In this document: positions 22,231-33,511 of the stretch, one piece after another
Position numbering within the stretch: the first letter of the stretch is position 1
Layout of the letters: each line of letters begins with the position of its first letter
From: Elgaria multicarinata webbii
Lineage: Eukaryota; Chordata; Lepidosauria; Squamata; Anguidae
Length of the DNA stretch: 64,000 nucleotides
Direction: 5' to 3'
Assembly (NCBI RefSeq): GCF_023053635.1
Contig: NC_086177.1
Span: forward strand, 99,420,001-99,484,000
Notes under the pieces: generated by a model
What the model was told of the DNA's origin: nothing
Database searches by the model: none
The model's input: only the letters and a program-made list of their open reading frames with translations
Position numbers and translations under genes: made by a program

Positions 22231-22482
22231 GAGCTCAAGGCAGTGTACATGGTCCTCTTCCCATTTTATCTTGACAACGACCCTGCGAGGTAGACTAGGT
22301 CCAATGCTGGGAATTGTAGGACTTTTCTGTGACAAACTATAAGGACGGGTCTTAAAGGCGTGATCCTATGCCTGTTTAGACAGGAAAAAAGACCCACAAG
22401 CTCCAGCATTGGGCTTAATCTACTTCACAGGGTTACTGTCAAGATAAAATGGGAGGCCTGTCATGTACACTGCCTTGAGTGA
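22231..22482. repeat. Foldback (inverted repeat) with CORE-SINE sequence in both arms
   Basis: The left arm 22231-22328 is, read in reverse, alignable without large gaps to the right arm 22386-22482 (roughly 80% by eye). The spacer is 57 bases. Both arms hold the SINE core (caagataaaatggga) plus 'catgtacactgccttgag'. Confidence 0.75.
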
Positions 22483-22967
22483 ACTTCATGGCTCATTGGG
22501 GATTTGAGTCTTGAGGATTCTAAGCCCTAGTCAGACTCTGTAATCACAGCACCACTCTGGATTTCCTTAATTTGTCCAGAGAGGTATATCCAGATTAATT
22601 CAGAATTGGTTGGAGATGACTAACTCTTTGTCTAATTATGACACTTCCTAGTTCACATTAAGAATGTCCCGAGTTGTTAAAAAGGAAAATCGGCTTGCCA
22701 ACTGATTCTTATGTTTCATAGCTAAATAAATAAATAAATAAATCATCTAAGAGAAATAGCACAAAAGAAACCGCACCAACTCCTTCCTGTCTTTCTTTTT
22801 CTTTAGGAGTGGGGATTGGTTAAGAGAGGGGATACACTTCAGCCCAATGGATTGATCCATCGGTTCCTATGGACAGCTGTCTCTTTTACCCTGCAAAAGA
22901 GAAAATTATATATAATTAAATAAAACCTGCATTTCAAAGAACAGAAATTTCCCTGCTAGCTTTTGTT

Positions 22968-23207
22968 ACGGGATGGGCATGCATGCTGGCGCCCACAATT
23001 ATGGTAAAATCTTGGATTTTCTACATTATTTTTATGTGCAGCTCTCATTTTTGCTCTGGGACACATTGAAAAGTGGCTCCAAAATCCACAGCTAGGGATC
23101 AGTTTTATTTGGAGCAACCCAAATGCCACAAAATAGCAAGCAAGCTTTCAAGTTCTATTCCATGACATTTTGGTTGGTCCAAATAAAAGAACTGCCCAAC
23201 ACTAGAT
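22968..23207. mobile_element. Possible hAT-like MITE
   Basis: Ends GGGATGGGCA and TGCCCAACAC are roughly inverted. An inner pair (ttttatttgga / tccaaataaaa) is also inverted. No clear target duplication. Confidence 0.4.
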
Positions 23208-23299
23208 ATTGATATATATTTTTATGGACTGATGCAACTACCTCTGTGTTTTCTTGAAAATTGGCTTTTCCTAGCAGAATTCTGATTCCGAGGCTTTGG

Positions 23300-23575
23300 G
23301 GGCAGGGCACTAATAAACCATCTAATCCAATCCCCTACTCATTGCAGGGAATCCAAAAGCAGAACACCCTCACCAGATGGAAAGACCAGCCTGTGCCTGA
23401 AGAGCTCCAGCAAGGGGGAACCCACCCACCCCTTTAGATAATTGGTTCCACTGCCAAATTCCTCTTGCCAACAAGGTATTTCTCCTAATGTTCAACCAAA
23501 ATCTACTCTCCTGTAACATAGGCCCATTAAATTTAGTCCTGCCCTCTGGAGAAGTGCCCTTTTCTATGTGACCCT
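23300..23575 (-). mobile_element. CR1 LINE 3' region (interrupted)
   Basis: The minus strand matches the CR1 tail and adjoining region in a diverged form. It resumes at 23826-23990 after intervening DNA. Confidence 0.7.
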
Positions 23576-23728
23576 AAGCATGTTTAGAGAGGAAAAAGTC
23601 CTACACCTCCCAGCCAACATTCCCCAACCAGCCAAGTAAGCTGGAGAATGCTGGGAGCTGTAGGATTCCCCCCCCCCCCCGGTCTAACAATGCATAGGAT
23701 TGCACCCTAAGAGTCTTCCCTTTTCCAG

Positions 23729-23825
23729 GCTTAACCTACACAGTTCTGCTTTAAAGCGCTTTAATTGCTTTAAAGCACTATAAAATTGTTATAAAGCGCT
23801 TTAAAGCAATAGTGTAGATCTGGCC
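23729..23825. mobile_element. Short Harbinger-like palindrome
   Basis: 'gctttaaagcgctttaa' repeats with end motif GGGCCAGATCTACAC on the minus strand, similar to the 9347 element's ends. Sits in the CR1 interruption. Confidence 0.5.
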
Positions 23826-23990
23826 CTCCTCTCATAGGGTTTGTTTTCCATACCGTTGAGCATCTTCGTGTCCGTCCTCTGAACCCATTCCAATTTGTCT
23901 ACATTCTTCTTAAAGTGCGGCACCCAGAACTGGACACCCAGGTGAAGTCTGGCTAGTATAAAATAAAGTGAAGCTATTCCTTTCCGTGAC
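23826..23990 (-). mobile_element. CR1 LINE ORF2 fragment
   Basis: The minus strand translates to VQFWVPHFKKNVDKLEWVQR and ENKPYE, both conserved in the C-terminal part of CR1 ORF2. Several differences indicate an old copy. Confidence 0.85.
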
Positions 23991-24239
23991 TTATACATTA
24001 TTGTTCTCTGAATGGACCCTCAAGTATTCTATACACAAAAGGAGATGCGTCCCTCTACTAACAATATCTCTATGGTTCAAGGTTCGGCTAAGGAGGGAGA
24101 GGAGAGAGAGAGAAATCAAGTCACATCCTACGGCTATCCTCATTGGCTATCCGGGTCTATGATGAAACTGTTCTCACATAGCGGTAGCGGTTTCACCATA
24201 GAGATAGAAAGAATAGAGGGGCGCCACTCTACCCTCCTA

Positions 24240-24454
24240 TCGGGAATTATAATCGGGATCAAGGGCCGCCTTCAAGGAATGCCGGAACTTCAGCTTGTGT
24301 GTCACTCTATTTCTTTCTGCCTCTACAGCGGACGGGAGTCGGAGCAGGTCGCGTCCCTCCCCGCACTCCCATCATCCCCTGCGCAGAGTGGCGGCTTCCT
24401 CCCGCTCCCCGCCTTTCGTGGTCTGCGTGAAGGTGAGGCTGCGGCCCAGCCAAG
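24240..24454 (+). promoter_or_regulatory. NDUFB9: NDUFB9 promoter / 5'UTR
   Basis: CpG-rich, no TATA. Carries an ETS-like CCGGAA (24282-24287) and a TGCGCAGAG half-site near 24380. A YY1-type CAAGATGGCG (24451-24460) overlaps the start codon, a common arrangement in nuclear genes for respiration. Confidence 0.6.
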
Positions 24455-24540
24455 ATGGCGTCGTTTCTGACTCACCAGCAGAAAGTGCTGCGGCTCTACA
24501 AGCGAGCGCTGCGGCACCTGGAGTCCTGGTGCATCTTCCG
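24455..24540 (+). CDS. NDUFB9: NDUFB9 coding exon 1
   Basis: 86 nt from ATG to donor GTGAGG, encoding the N-terminal LYR helix. Confidence 0.96.
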
Positions 24541-27500
24541 GTGAGGCCAAGGCAACCCCGGGACCCTCCCAGCCCCCGAAGCCCCGTTACTCCCAGCCCC
24601 CGAAGCCCCGCAGGCGTCTGCCGCCTTCGCCCGTTGTTGTTAGTGGGGGCCCGGATGGGCAAGGGCACGTCGTGTTTCCCCCCTTCTTCATCGGGCAGCT
24701 GGCTCCCTGTGACCTCCGTCTTTATCACGCTTCTATCCCGCCTTTCCTCCAAGCAGTTCAAGGGGGCTTCCGTGGTTCTCGCCTAACCCCTCCCCCCGCC
24801 ATTTTGTCCTCACAACAACCCTGTGAGGTAGGTTGGCCTGAGAGGCGATGCCTGCCCCAAGGTCACTCTGTGGGTGTCAGAGTGGAATGGAGTTTGGCCT
24901 TACTCCGACACTATACCGCACTGTTGTATTTCGTGGGCTTACTTCTGAGTAGGTGTGTATAGGATTGCATCCAATGTTTGTCCTACTTGAAGTAGACCTA
25001 TTGAAATGAACAGGACTTCAGTTAAGCCCCATTGAATTTAGTGGGTCTACTCCAGTGGTACCCAAACTTTTTCAGGTAACCACCCCCTTGGTTCCACAAA
25101 GTCATGCGCAGTGCCCCCTATAAAAATCATTATTCAGAATAGCGGTTTTCAACGACCCACTAAGAAAGATAATAACAATAAAATTCAAAACAGTAACAAT
25201 TAATTTAATATTTATTCAAAATCCAATTACATTTTTTTTAGTTTATTCAATTAAACATAATTGATGAACTTGATCCAGTGATATCATCTTTTCAAAGTCT
25301 GAGGAGCTGAGAATGAATGGGAAGCACCCGCTGCAGGCTTGCCAAGGGAGGGAGGGAAAAGAGAGCAAATGCCAGTGTTTTGTAGCCGGCGTGGCGGTGC
25401 ACACCAAGCAGGGTATGTCTCTTCATTAGCTTTTTGGTGTTTTTGAAACATTTCAATTCACCGTTAAAAGGACTCTACTTAAACGGTATCAATACATGTG
25501 TGGATTCTTTCCCTATATGGCTTGGGTCCAAACTACCTTCTCCCATAAAAATGTCCCTGGGTTTTAAGTCCTTCTGGAGAGGTGCTTCTTGGAAAAGACC
25601 ACCTCGAACGTCCCTTGCCACTCCTTTGCCTCTTAGCGCCCCCCTGCTGCCCCCTTACCTCTTGACGCCCTCCCATGCAGTCTCTCCGCCCACTTTGGCA
25701 ACCACTGGTCTATTCTTAGCAGGACATTGAATACACTCTACCGTCAATATTTTATCTATTAGCGCTCCAGATAGAAGCATGATGCATCTGCCACCTTATG
25801 TATTTTCAACCATTCAGATGGAACAAGATTTTGCAAAATCTGCTTCTGGCATGGCAGTATTTTACTTTCTTGTGTTTCTGGTACTGATATTAACCCTACC
25901 CCGCATTTCTCTCTGTCTTCCCCCTGCCCCCTTCTTCTTTTTTTAGATTGTTCACTGTTTGCAAATGTTTGTTAATCAAGTAGGATTGGATGGTCAAGGG
26001 TGATTAGGTGGGGCATGAACATTTCCTTCCAAGGCTGACAAAGTGGGTGGGTGCAAAAGCAAGGTTTAATTAGAACTCAAAGGACCGATAACATTTTGTA
26101 TAGGAGGCTAAACGTCTTTGTGTCCATGTTAGCTATATTGCTTATCCTTAGCTGTGCCTCCTGACCACATTATTCCTCAGGAGCACCTATATTTAAAAGT
26201 AAAGGGCTGAGCAGGTCAAGTTTGCCGATGATTCCATATGATTCAGGATGGTGAAAACGCAAGCAGACTGCAAAGAACTCCAAAAGGATGTCTCCAAACT
26301 GGGTGAGACTGGACCAGAAAATGACAAATTAGTTTCAAAGTAAATGTAAATTGGGGGTGAAGAAATAAGTAAATTCTAATTTCGCATGTACACTGGTGGA
26401 GTGTGAACTGGTGGTGACTGAACAGGAAATACATCTTCGGATAGTGGTGGACAACTCAATGAAAACACCAATCCAGTGTGTGGCAACCTTGAAAAAGACA
26501 AATTCCATTCTAGAGATCACTAGGAAAGGGATCAAAAATAAAATTGCCAGTATCAATACTTGATATCCTATATACAGTTCTGGTTGTTACATCTCAAAAA
26601 CCACATGTAGGGCCAAGCAGTATGACCAGGGGTGATTCAAGTACTTGAAAGGTTGTCCCACAGAGGAGGGCCAGGATCTCTTCTCAATTATCCCAGACTG
26701 CAAGACACAGAATAATGGCCTCAAGATAGAGGAAGCTGGATTCCAGCTGAATATCAGGAAAAACTTCCTGACGGTTAGAGCAGTACAACAATGGAACCAA
26801 TGACCCAGGGAGGTCATGGGCTCTCCCACACTAGAAGCATTCAAGGTGCAGCTGGACAGCCATCTGTCAGGTATGCTTTAAGGTGGAATCCTGCATTGAG
26901 CAGGGGGCTGGACTCAATGGCCTTCTAGGCCACTTTCAATTCTCCTATTCTATTAGGGCTTCAGGAGTGTCTAGTCCTCATTCTTGCCTAAAATGTGATT
27001 CATGGCTATAATTATAGGCATGCATTCCTATATTTAGGTGATAAAACAACAACCAGACAGATGATGAATCAACTAAGTTAATTTTTAAGTTTCATGTCTG
27101 AAATGCTTGGTGTAATTCAGCCTATTTAATTACTGGACACGTTATTCACACTTTAGGTCCCTCTAGTGGCCATTCTATAGAATAGTTCTATTTCTACTTT
27201 GATTTCTTACCTTGTATGCTAGCAACCTAGCTAAACAGGTTCCTTCCTCCTTCCCCGTTTTTGAGCTAACCATTAAGGTTATATGTGCACCAATTTTAAT
27301 ACTTAACATGGTTCACTCCATCCAGACTTGACAAACCTAGTTCTAACCCTGACTGCTAACTCTGGTTTTCAGCTATTCATGATTAGTATTATTTATTATT
27401 TATTTTATTACATTTCTATACCGCCCCATAGCCAAAGCTCTCTGGGAGAATTTTGTACATGAGAATGGAAGAGGAGAAAGAACTGCATGAGCTTGACTGG

Positions 27501-30233
27501 TTCTCCCAGTCTCCTCAGGCCTATATATAGAATCTTTAACTACAAGATGGTTATATTTCTCTCTCTGAATATTCCTGTCCTTGTATTCTCAGGGATAGGT
27601 ATCGATACTTTGCCTGTCTGATGAGAGCACGGTTTGAGGAGCATAAGAATGAAAAAGATATGGTGAAAGCAACCAAGTTGCTGATGGCAGCTGAAGCAGA
27701 ATTTTGGGCAAACCAGCATCCTCAGCCTTACATTTTCCCTGATTCTCCCGAGGGCACATCCTATGAGAGAAATGACTGCTACAAGGTCAGTAGGTGGCAA
27801 GGCAGTTTATGAATAACCTCCATGTGTTGCAGATGCCGTTATGCTCAACCTTAGGAAAGTTGAATAATACATATTTAACTAAATATAAGGACTGTACAGA
27901 ATTGCTGTGCAGGGCTAGGGCAACTACAACTCTTAGAAGGAAAAATAGAAGTTTTGAGGTATCTGTTAAGATAAAACGGGTATGTTCAAGAAGACACATG
28001 TGAGGCATAGGAGACAGCAATGCTGGGTGGAAAACGTTGCCAAATGCATCTCCCCCCCCCCCCCCCAGTGCTTTATATTTCCATGGAAAGTTTTCTGTTT
28101 CATGAGTTCATTAGTAACAATGAATAGATGCCAACTTCAAATACAATATTGGAAAAGCTTCGCCGTTTCAAAGTTGTAGATGAGTGGTTGTCAGCATATC
28201 ATGCAGTCCTTTTCAAAATTGCCAAAATTTATTAGTGTATCAGCTGTTTTAGTACCTCTGTGTGTGTTTTCTCCATCAAACCTTTCCGTTGCGTAAGCAC
28301 TTCTGCAAATAGAACTTTTGTTGGTTTTCCCTCTTGCACATAGTTTGGAAGCTAGCTTCTGCTAGCAGAACATCATTGGCATTAATAAAATGGCACCATT
28401 GAATACTGCCCGTTGTAAGAGACGTTACATACTATTAACTTTGATTTTTTCCCAAATATTCCAATAACATTTTCTACATAATATAATGCGAATCATATTA
28501 AGTCTGCTTTAATTTCCACCCTCAAATATTTAATGTCAAATACTTGTATGATATTGGTACAAAAATTAAACACTGGGTACTCTTTTTTTTTTTTTAGCTT
28601 GTAGTTGCACAGTACAAAATGATTAGTGGAAGTCAAGCCTGAAAACAGGGTGGCTGCATTTGAATTCTAGGACTTCCTCTTTCATCTAGTTTAAACTGCA
28701 CATAACCACAATTAATGTCTAAAAACGGCCAAGTCATTTTAAATGACCCTATCGGAAAACTCTAAGCAATGGAATAAATGGAAGCTTTATTAGAGAAACA
28801 TTATACCAAGCCGTTTTGCCCACTCTGTGATATAGCAACACTTACATTCTGGCCTGCTTTCCAATCTGACAGGTACCTGAATGGGCCTTAGATGCGTGGC
28901 ATCCTTCAGAGAAAGCAATGTACCCGGACTACTTTGCCAAAAGAGAACAGTGGAAGAAGCTGCGGATGGAAAGCTGGGACAAAGAGGTTTGTGCCGCTTC
29001 TTCTGCAGTGAACTAAATATACTATATATTGTAGAATTCTTTCCTGTGGGACACTTAAAGGAAATGAGAAATGGAAATCCCATGAATTTAGGCATTCTCC
29101 TTGGCTTATTTCTGATCTTTAGGCTATGTCTCTATTGTGTGAGGCCTAGATACATTCTTCATGGCTTTGGAAGCTCATTTTCAATTTGCAAGCTCGCACA
29201 ACTCTGTTTGAGTGGCTTGTTGACCTCTTTTGCCCTGAACTGCCTGGATAGCGTCTCCTCTCTCATCCTTTTTCATTGAATCAGTCACTTTGTTTAGGTT
29301 TCTGAGCTCTTAAGTCTGACTCGGGATTTGCTCAAGGACTGGTGACACATTCTGCAGACTCTCAGTACCATTCTAAGAATACCATTAGCTAGGAAGGTTA
29401 CAATACAAGAGTCACCTGAATGGGTTGTATTCAATATTGGGCTCATTCAAGCTGCCTCTGCTCAATTTGGAGCAACTTCTACCTCCTACTGCAGTCCTGT
29501 GTTTCGTTTTAAGCCTTTCCTGACGGTCTGGTGATCCTCAGGAGAAGCTTTTTCGATGGTGGGGGTGGGGAGAAACCCCCCTTGCACAAGCCAATGTCAG
29601 CTCGTGCAGCGTTGGATACAACCGGTTATCTCTACTTCTATAACGTTGCCGTTTTTCATGTTAGATGGGGGGCTACTTATGACTAGATGGAATCCTCTGC
29701 CTCCATGAAACATTTTAGTGACAAGAGAGATCTACTTCTAATGAAAGTGTTTAGAATACCAGTTACCATCTCCATGTTATCTTGTTTCTGATGGTTCTTA
29801 AAACCTGGACTCACGCATGTACTATATTCTCTCCTGCTGATGAACGAGCATGCTCTCTAGCCCCCCACCCACCCACCCACCGTGCATTAACACTGTCAGC
29901 TGAGCCAGGGGCTGAATTGCCACAAACTTCAGTATTCCAGCTGTGGCTCAACACTTACAGACCGCAAACTGTCACACTAAACAACTGGAGAAGAATCCTT
30001 AATTAAGAGCTGTCCTCCTCAAGCCTGGTCTGTTGTTGTTTTTAAACTGGAACCCTGCTGGTGCACTTTTGTAACAGAGTAGATTTCACTCTCGTTTCTA
30101 GGTACAGCAGCTTCTGGAAGAAACCCCAGCAGATGGCCCCAGGACTGAAGCCCTGCCTCCCGCTCGCAAGCCTGGACATCTGCCTCCTCTGTGGTGGCAT
30201 TATGTAACTAGACCACGTGAGAATCCCATGTAA
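24455..30233 (+). CDS. NDUFB9: NDUFB9 (LYRM3), complex I B22 subunit, complete CDS
   Basis: Four exons: 24455-24540, 27593-27785, 28873-28986, 30102-30233. They sum to 525 nt, i.e. 174 residues plus stop; human has 179. The protein is an accessory subunit of mitochondrial NADH:ubiquinone oxidoreductase, on the matrix side of the membrane arm. It belongs to the LYR family: LYK at residues 14-16 within a conserved [20 protein letters not shown] start. Later blocks such as [12 protein letters not shown] and [14 protein letters not shown] also match human. The start ATG lies in a good context, CCAAGATGG. The N-terminus before THQQ is five residues shorter than human (MASFL against MAFLASGPYL). 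It is head-to-head with TATDN1 across a repeat-filled gap and tail-to-tail with MTSS1. AATAAA is at 30334-30339. No breaks seen. Confidence 0.97.
24567..24610 (+). repeat. 24-bp-period direct repeat, two copies
   Basis: tcccagcccccgaagccccg occurs at 24567-24586 and 24591-24610, just inside intron 1 in CpG-rich sequence. Confidence 0.9.
24725..24900 (-). mobile_element. CORE-SINE copy
   Basis: The minus strand carries the conserved 'cctacctcacagggttgttg' core and adjoining SINE body. Lies in NDUFB9 intron 1 close to the CpG island. Confidence 0.75.
25053..25707. mobile_element. Non-autonomous hAT transposon
   Basis: Ends CAGTGGTACCCAAA and its near-complement (TTTGGCAACCACTG). The 8-bp target duplication is GTCTACTC (25045-25052) against GTCTATTC (25708-25715), one difference. 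NDUFB9 intron 1. Confidence 0.85.
26200..26955 (+). mobile_element. CR1 LINE, 3' ORF2 region to 3' end
   Basis: Diverged copy running from the 'KFADD'-like region (26219) through the conserved tail to a CTATTCTATT end. The frame is broken in several places and the copy is 5'-truncated. NDUFB9 intron 1. Confidence 0.82.
27395..27450 (-). repeat. L2-type 3' tail fragment
   Basis: ATTTATT units followed by 'ctataccgccccatagccaa', reverse orientation. Confidence 0.7.
27593..27785 (+). CDS. NDUFB9: NDUFB9 coding exon 2
   Basis: 193 nt, acceptor TTCTCAG, donor GTCAGT. Contains [16 protein letters not shown] and [12 protein letters not shown]. Confidence 0.97.
27786..28872. other. NDUFB9 intron 2
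   Basis: Single-copy-looking intron. A poly(C) run of about 16 lies near 28053-28068; no named repeat recognised. Confidence 0.6.
28873..28986 (+). CDS. NDUFB9: NDUFB9 coding exon 3
   Basis: 114 nt, phase 0 at both ends. Acceptor CTGACAG, donor GTTTGT. Contains [19 protein letters not shown]. Confidence 0.97.
28987..30101. other. NDUFB9 intron 3
   Basis: No repeats or other features recognised beyond a short (CCCA)n stretch near 29862-29880. Confidence 0.6.
30102..30233 (+). CDS. NDUFB9: NDUFB9 coding exon 4 with stop
   Basis: 132 nt ending TRPRENPM and TAA (30231-30233). Acceptor TTTCTAG. Confidence 0.97.
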   Translation, partial: VQQLLEETPADGPRTEALPPARKPGHLPPLWWHYVTRPRENPM

Positions 30234-30333
30234 AAGCTTCTTTCTGGTTAAAAAAAAAGAGAGCACTCTTCTGTAAAGAGTGTTATGATCTACCTGTTGA
30301 GAATCGATATGTGTTACTGTACTAAATGTACAC

Positions 30334-30339
30334 AATAAA
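30334..30339 (+). terminator. NDUFB9 polyadenylation signal
   Basis: AATAAA 101 bases after the stop, followed by a GT-rich stretch. The 3'UTR is about 125 bases. Confidence 0.85.
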
Positions 30340-30359
30340 GTCTGTTGAATGTGAATCAG

Positions 30360-30904
30360 TCGTGTTTGAGGCTGTGTGAATATCCAGTACTGTAGACTAC
30401 TTCAGTGTTACTTCTGCAGTAGTATTTAAAACAAGTTAGAGTTTCAGTGTGGCTCTGATAGAGATCCCCATGGTAGTTGTCCATATTAAGTATTCAATCA
30501 CGTAGCCGTATTGCCCTGCATCTGCATGCATTCTGCAATACAGCCTCAGGCCTGTACTATGTACTTTTATTAAAATATGGATTCCTACATTCCTTTCCCA
30601 AAATTGTGCACAATGTTTTGAGCAAGTTTGAGTCAAATTGTTCGTGTACAACTGCAAATCCATCAGCTCTGCCTAACACAGCCACATTCCACAAACAGTT
30701 CTCTCCAAAGTAGGAACATGTTGTTTTCAGTAGCTGCCCCATGCTCTGTTCTAATGTGCATTTGTCCTGTTCTGCAGCAGAGGTATCCCTCCTTATTGTT
30801 GGGAGCCATTGCTCACCAGCTACCAGTGAACTAAGGATTTTGTTCCCACCAATCCAAACAAGTTTGGGGACCCCCTGATTAGGAAAAAAAAAGACTAGAC
30901 AACT
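30360..30904. other. Intergenic gap between convergent NDUFB9 and MTSS1
   Basis: About 550 bases with no recognised feature; ORFs here are short on both strands. Confidence 0.55.
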
Positions 30905-33511
30905 AAAAGAGGTTTATCAGCAGGTCTTTATTTATAATATAGACTGAAGCAATCATTACAATGTAGAAGGGCAACACAGTTAACAGCATTTATTTATTTA
31001 TAGCCGTTCAGAACAAAAACGTTGCATGGGAGAGAGGTCAACTCTCAGTACAAACTAGCAACTAAACCACAATAACTTACCATTAGAAACATTTTTTTTT
31101 AAACGGTGACACTGCTTTTACAATAGGCAAGGAACACAAAATAAAAATAAAAATTAAACCCAACGAAACTATTCAAAGTGGTTTGTCACATAATAACATT
31201 TAATTTTGGCAACAGTTTAATCAAAAATTTAACTTGAGTGTAATTCTAGTGTTTAAAGAACTAAAAAGAGGATGCACTTCAGAGTACAGCTGCATCCAAA
31301 AGGTTTCCTAAACATACATTTCCGATGCAATCCATGAGGAATGTCTCCTACACAAGCCCCCACTGAAACAAATGAGAATTAAAACACAAGAGCACAAATG
31401 AGCCCTTGTGAAACATCCCATTCATTTCATAATGAAGCTGGTCAGGAAGTGATTTTGACACCCTGCATCCTTTTTATCCATTTATTTTTCCTTAAAAGTT
31501 TGTTCGTTGAAGGGCAAAGTCTTGAAGCATCATTTGCTGAATGCATCCGCAGTTTCATCAAGACTGGTGGGCTTATATCACAGGCACCGCTGTTTTTATG
31601 TATGTTTTGTAGTAAGGAGGCTTGTTTTTCAAAGAAAGGAGAGATTATCATTTAAGGATCATGCTTCTTTTTTCTTTTCTTTTTTGGCTTCTGAAGCCAT
31701 AACATAAAAAGTGTTAAGCAACCACAGCAGTGTAAATGTATATAGAACACAGTGACTATAACAGTTTTACAATACTTCTCACATCCAATGCAGTTATGTA
31801 TTTAAAGCATAAGAGGTTATGTAGGCAAGATGGCAGCCAACAGGAGTCTCCACAGTGTCCATGGAGGAGTAGATTGTGCGTAAACACATGACCCAGCTCC
31901 TTCCACTGTAGCTGGTGCATCTTCACAGCCACGAATAACACAGGTCTGTTACCTATAATTCCGCTTGGATTGCCCATATAGAGATAAGGCAGACGGTATC
32001 CTTTGAGACTGCAGAATGTTTAAAAAACTCACAAAACTGGAACACCCAATGGCGCCTGAGTTATGCACATTTCTACCGACCCCATGAAATGGATATATCA
32101 CAGCAATTTTCATTTTAAGAAAAGAAAAAACCCTCTATAAATTTATTAACAGCTTCCCCCCAAAAGACATTGCTGAGAGTAATTTAAAAAAGAAAATAGT
32201 GGTCAGCCCCTCCCCCCTGTAATAAATAAAATCAAACGCATATTCCCCTCCCGCCCACAGCCCCAAATCTTGTAGTATTTAGGAAAAGCCAATCCAAAAT
32301 GCCAGTTAAGAAAAACAGGCCCCTTAAAAGAAATGTTAGTCGTTTCACTGGAATTCCCAGCTGGATGCCCATCAGATCTATGAGTTCCCTCAAAACTATT
32401 GGGGGCTTTTCCTGTTTATTTGTTTGTTTAGCTGCCCAGCCTGCTGGGCATAGCCAGTTATAAAGTGATAACTAAGAACTCCCTGGTATTTCTTTTTTAT
32501 CTTTACACATTTCTGCCTTCATTTATTCAACTTTACGCTATTGTAGAACTTATTTTTTTTAAAAAAAGGAACAGAAAGCAAAGGGAGAAAAACAAAGTTT
32601 CAAGTCTACCTGCTTTAAGATGGCATGAATTGACAAAAGAATGTTGCTTATGTAGTCCTGAAGAAAAGGAAATTCAAAACAATCCACAGCTTTTCCTGGG
32701 CAAGAAATCTTATACAGCCCCAACCAGATGGTTCATGGGACTAGCACAGGAGACACTGCTAGTGGACAGCATCCAAAAGTCTTTAAACACCCTACTTAAA
32801 CAAACACTGCAATCCAATATGGCTTATTCGGATGCATTTACCATGAAGCTACTGCTAGGCTACTTTTGTGCAACAGTTCCCTCTCCTTTTCCTAACCCCC
32901 TAAAGACGCTTAACCAATTACAGGCTCTTGCTTTCTCCCCTCCACTATATATTGCTTTAATCAATCATCTGCTGTTTCCTGCCTTTCGAACATTAAAATT
33001 CACTGTACTTTTAAGTGAGGGCCTGTTTCTTGCCATGACCTTTTGTTCAATAAAATAAAAGTTTTCGCATCCTCACTATCACAAGGTGCTTCTGCAAAAG
33101 CCAGCAAGAGTAAGAATGCATCACAACCCCTCCCCTACACTACTTGACATTTATTGTAATCTTCTTCCTATGTGTGTAAAACTTTTACAAAGAGTTATAA
33201 AAAAGTTACATGGGATTTGGCACCTTCAGGGGAAAAAAATTAAAAGGGAAACTCAGGTTTTAAAAAAATGCGAAAAAATAATCAGCAGTATTTACAAAAA
33301 ACAAAACAAAAAACACGTCAGGAAGATGTTGCTCCTTAATCAATTTAGTTGCTAAATTCCATCCCTCTCCCTTCATTTTATAGAACTTTTCCAGCGGTCT
33401 GTTACTGAGCATCCTACAAAATCTTGATTGTACAGTGGAATGGACAGAGAGACAAAAGACGATTTCATCAGGTAGTTCAGTCTCTGTGAAGGTGTTAACT
33501 CTGGCCAGCAT
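30905..33511 (-). other. MTSS1: MTSS1 3'UTR
   Basis: A/T-rich, about 2.6 kb, between the MTSS1 stop and a minus-strand AATAAA at 30927-30932. A TTGCCAAA on the transcript strand (31205-31212) is an 8-mer site for miR-182. A chance 197-codon ORF runs antisense at 32465-33058. The end point is inferred. Confidence 0.7.
30927..30932 (-). terminator. MTSS1 polyadenylation signal (distal)
   Basis: TTTATT on the plus strand. It is the last good hexamer before the NDUFB9 3' end. Confidence 0.6.

Noticed and set aside
21818-22342. 174-codon plus-strand ORF across the TATDN1 promoter
   Set aside because: Antisense to TATDN1 exon 1, CpG-rich (few stop codons expected), runs into the foldback repeat, no recognisable domain.
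24012-24470. 152-codon ORF running into NDUFB9 exon 1 in another frame
   Set aside because: Overlaps the promoter and true start out of frame; composition follows the CpG island.
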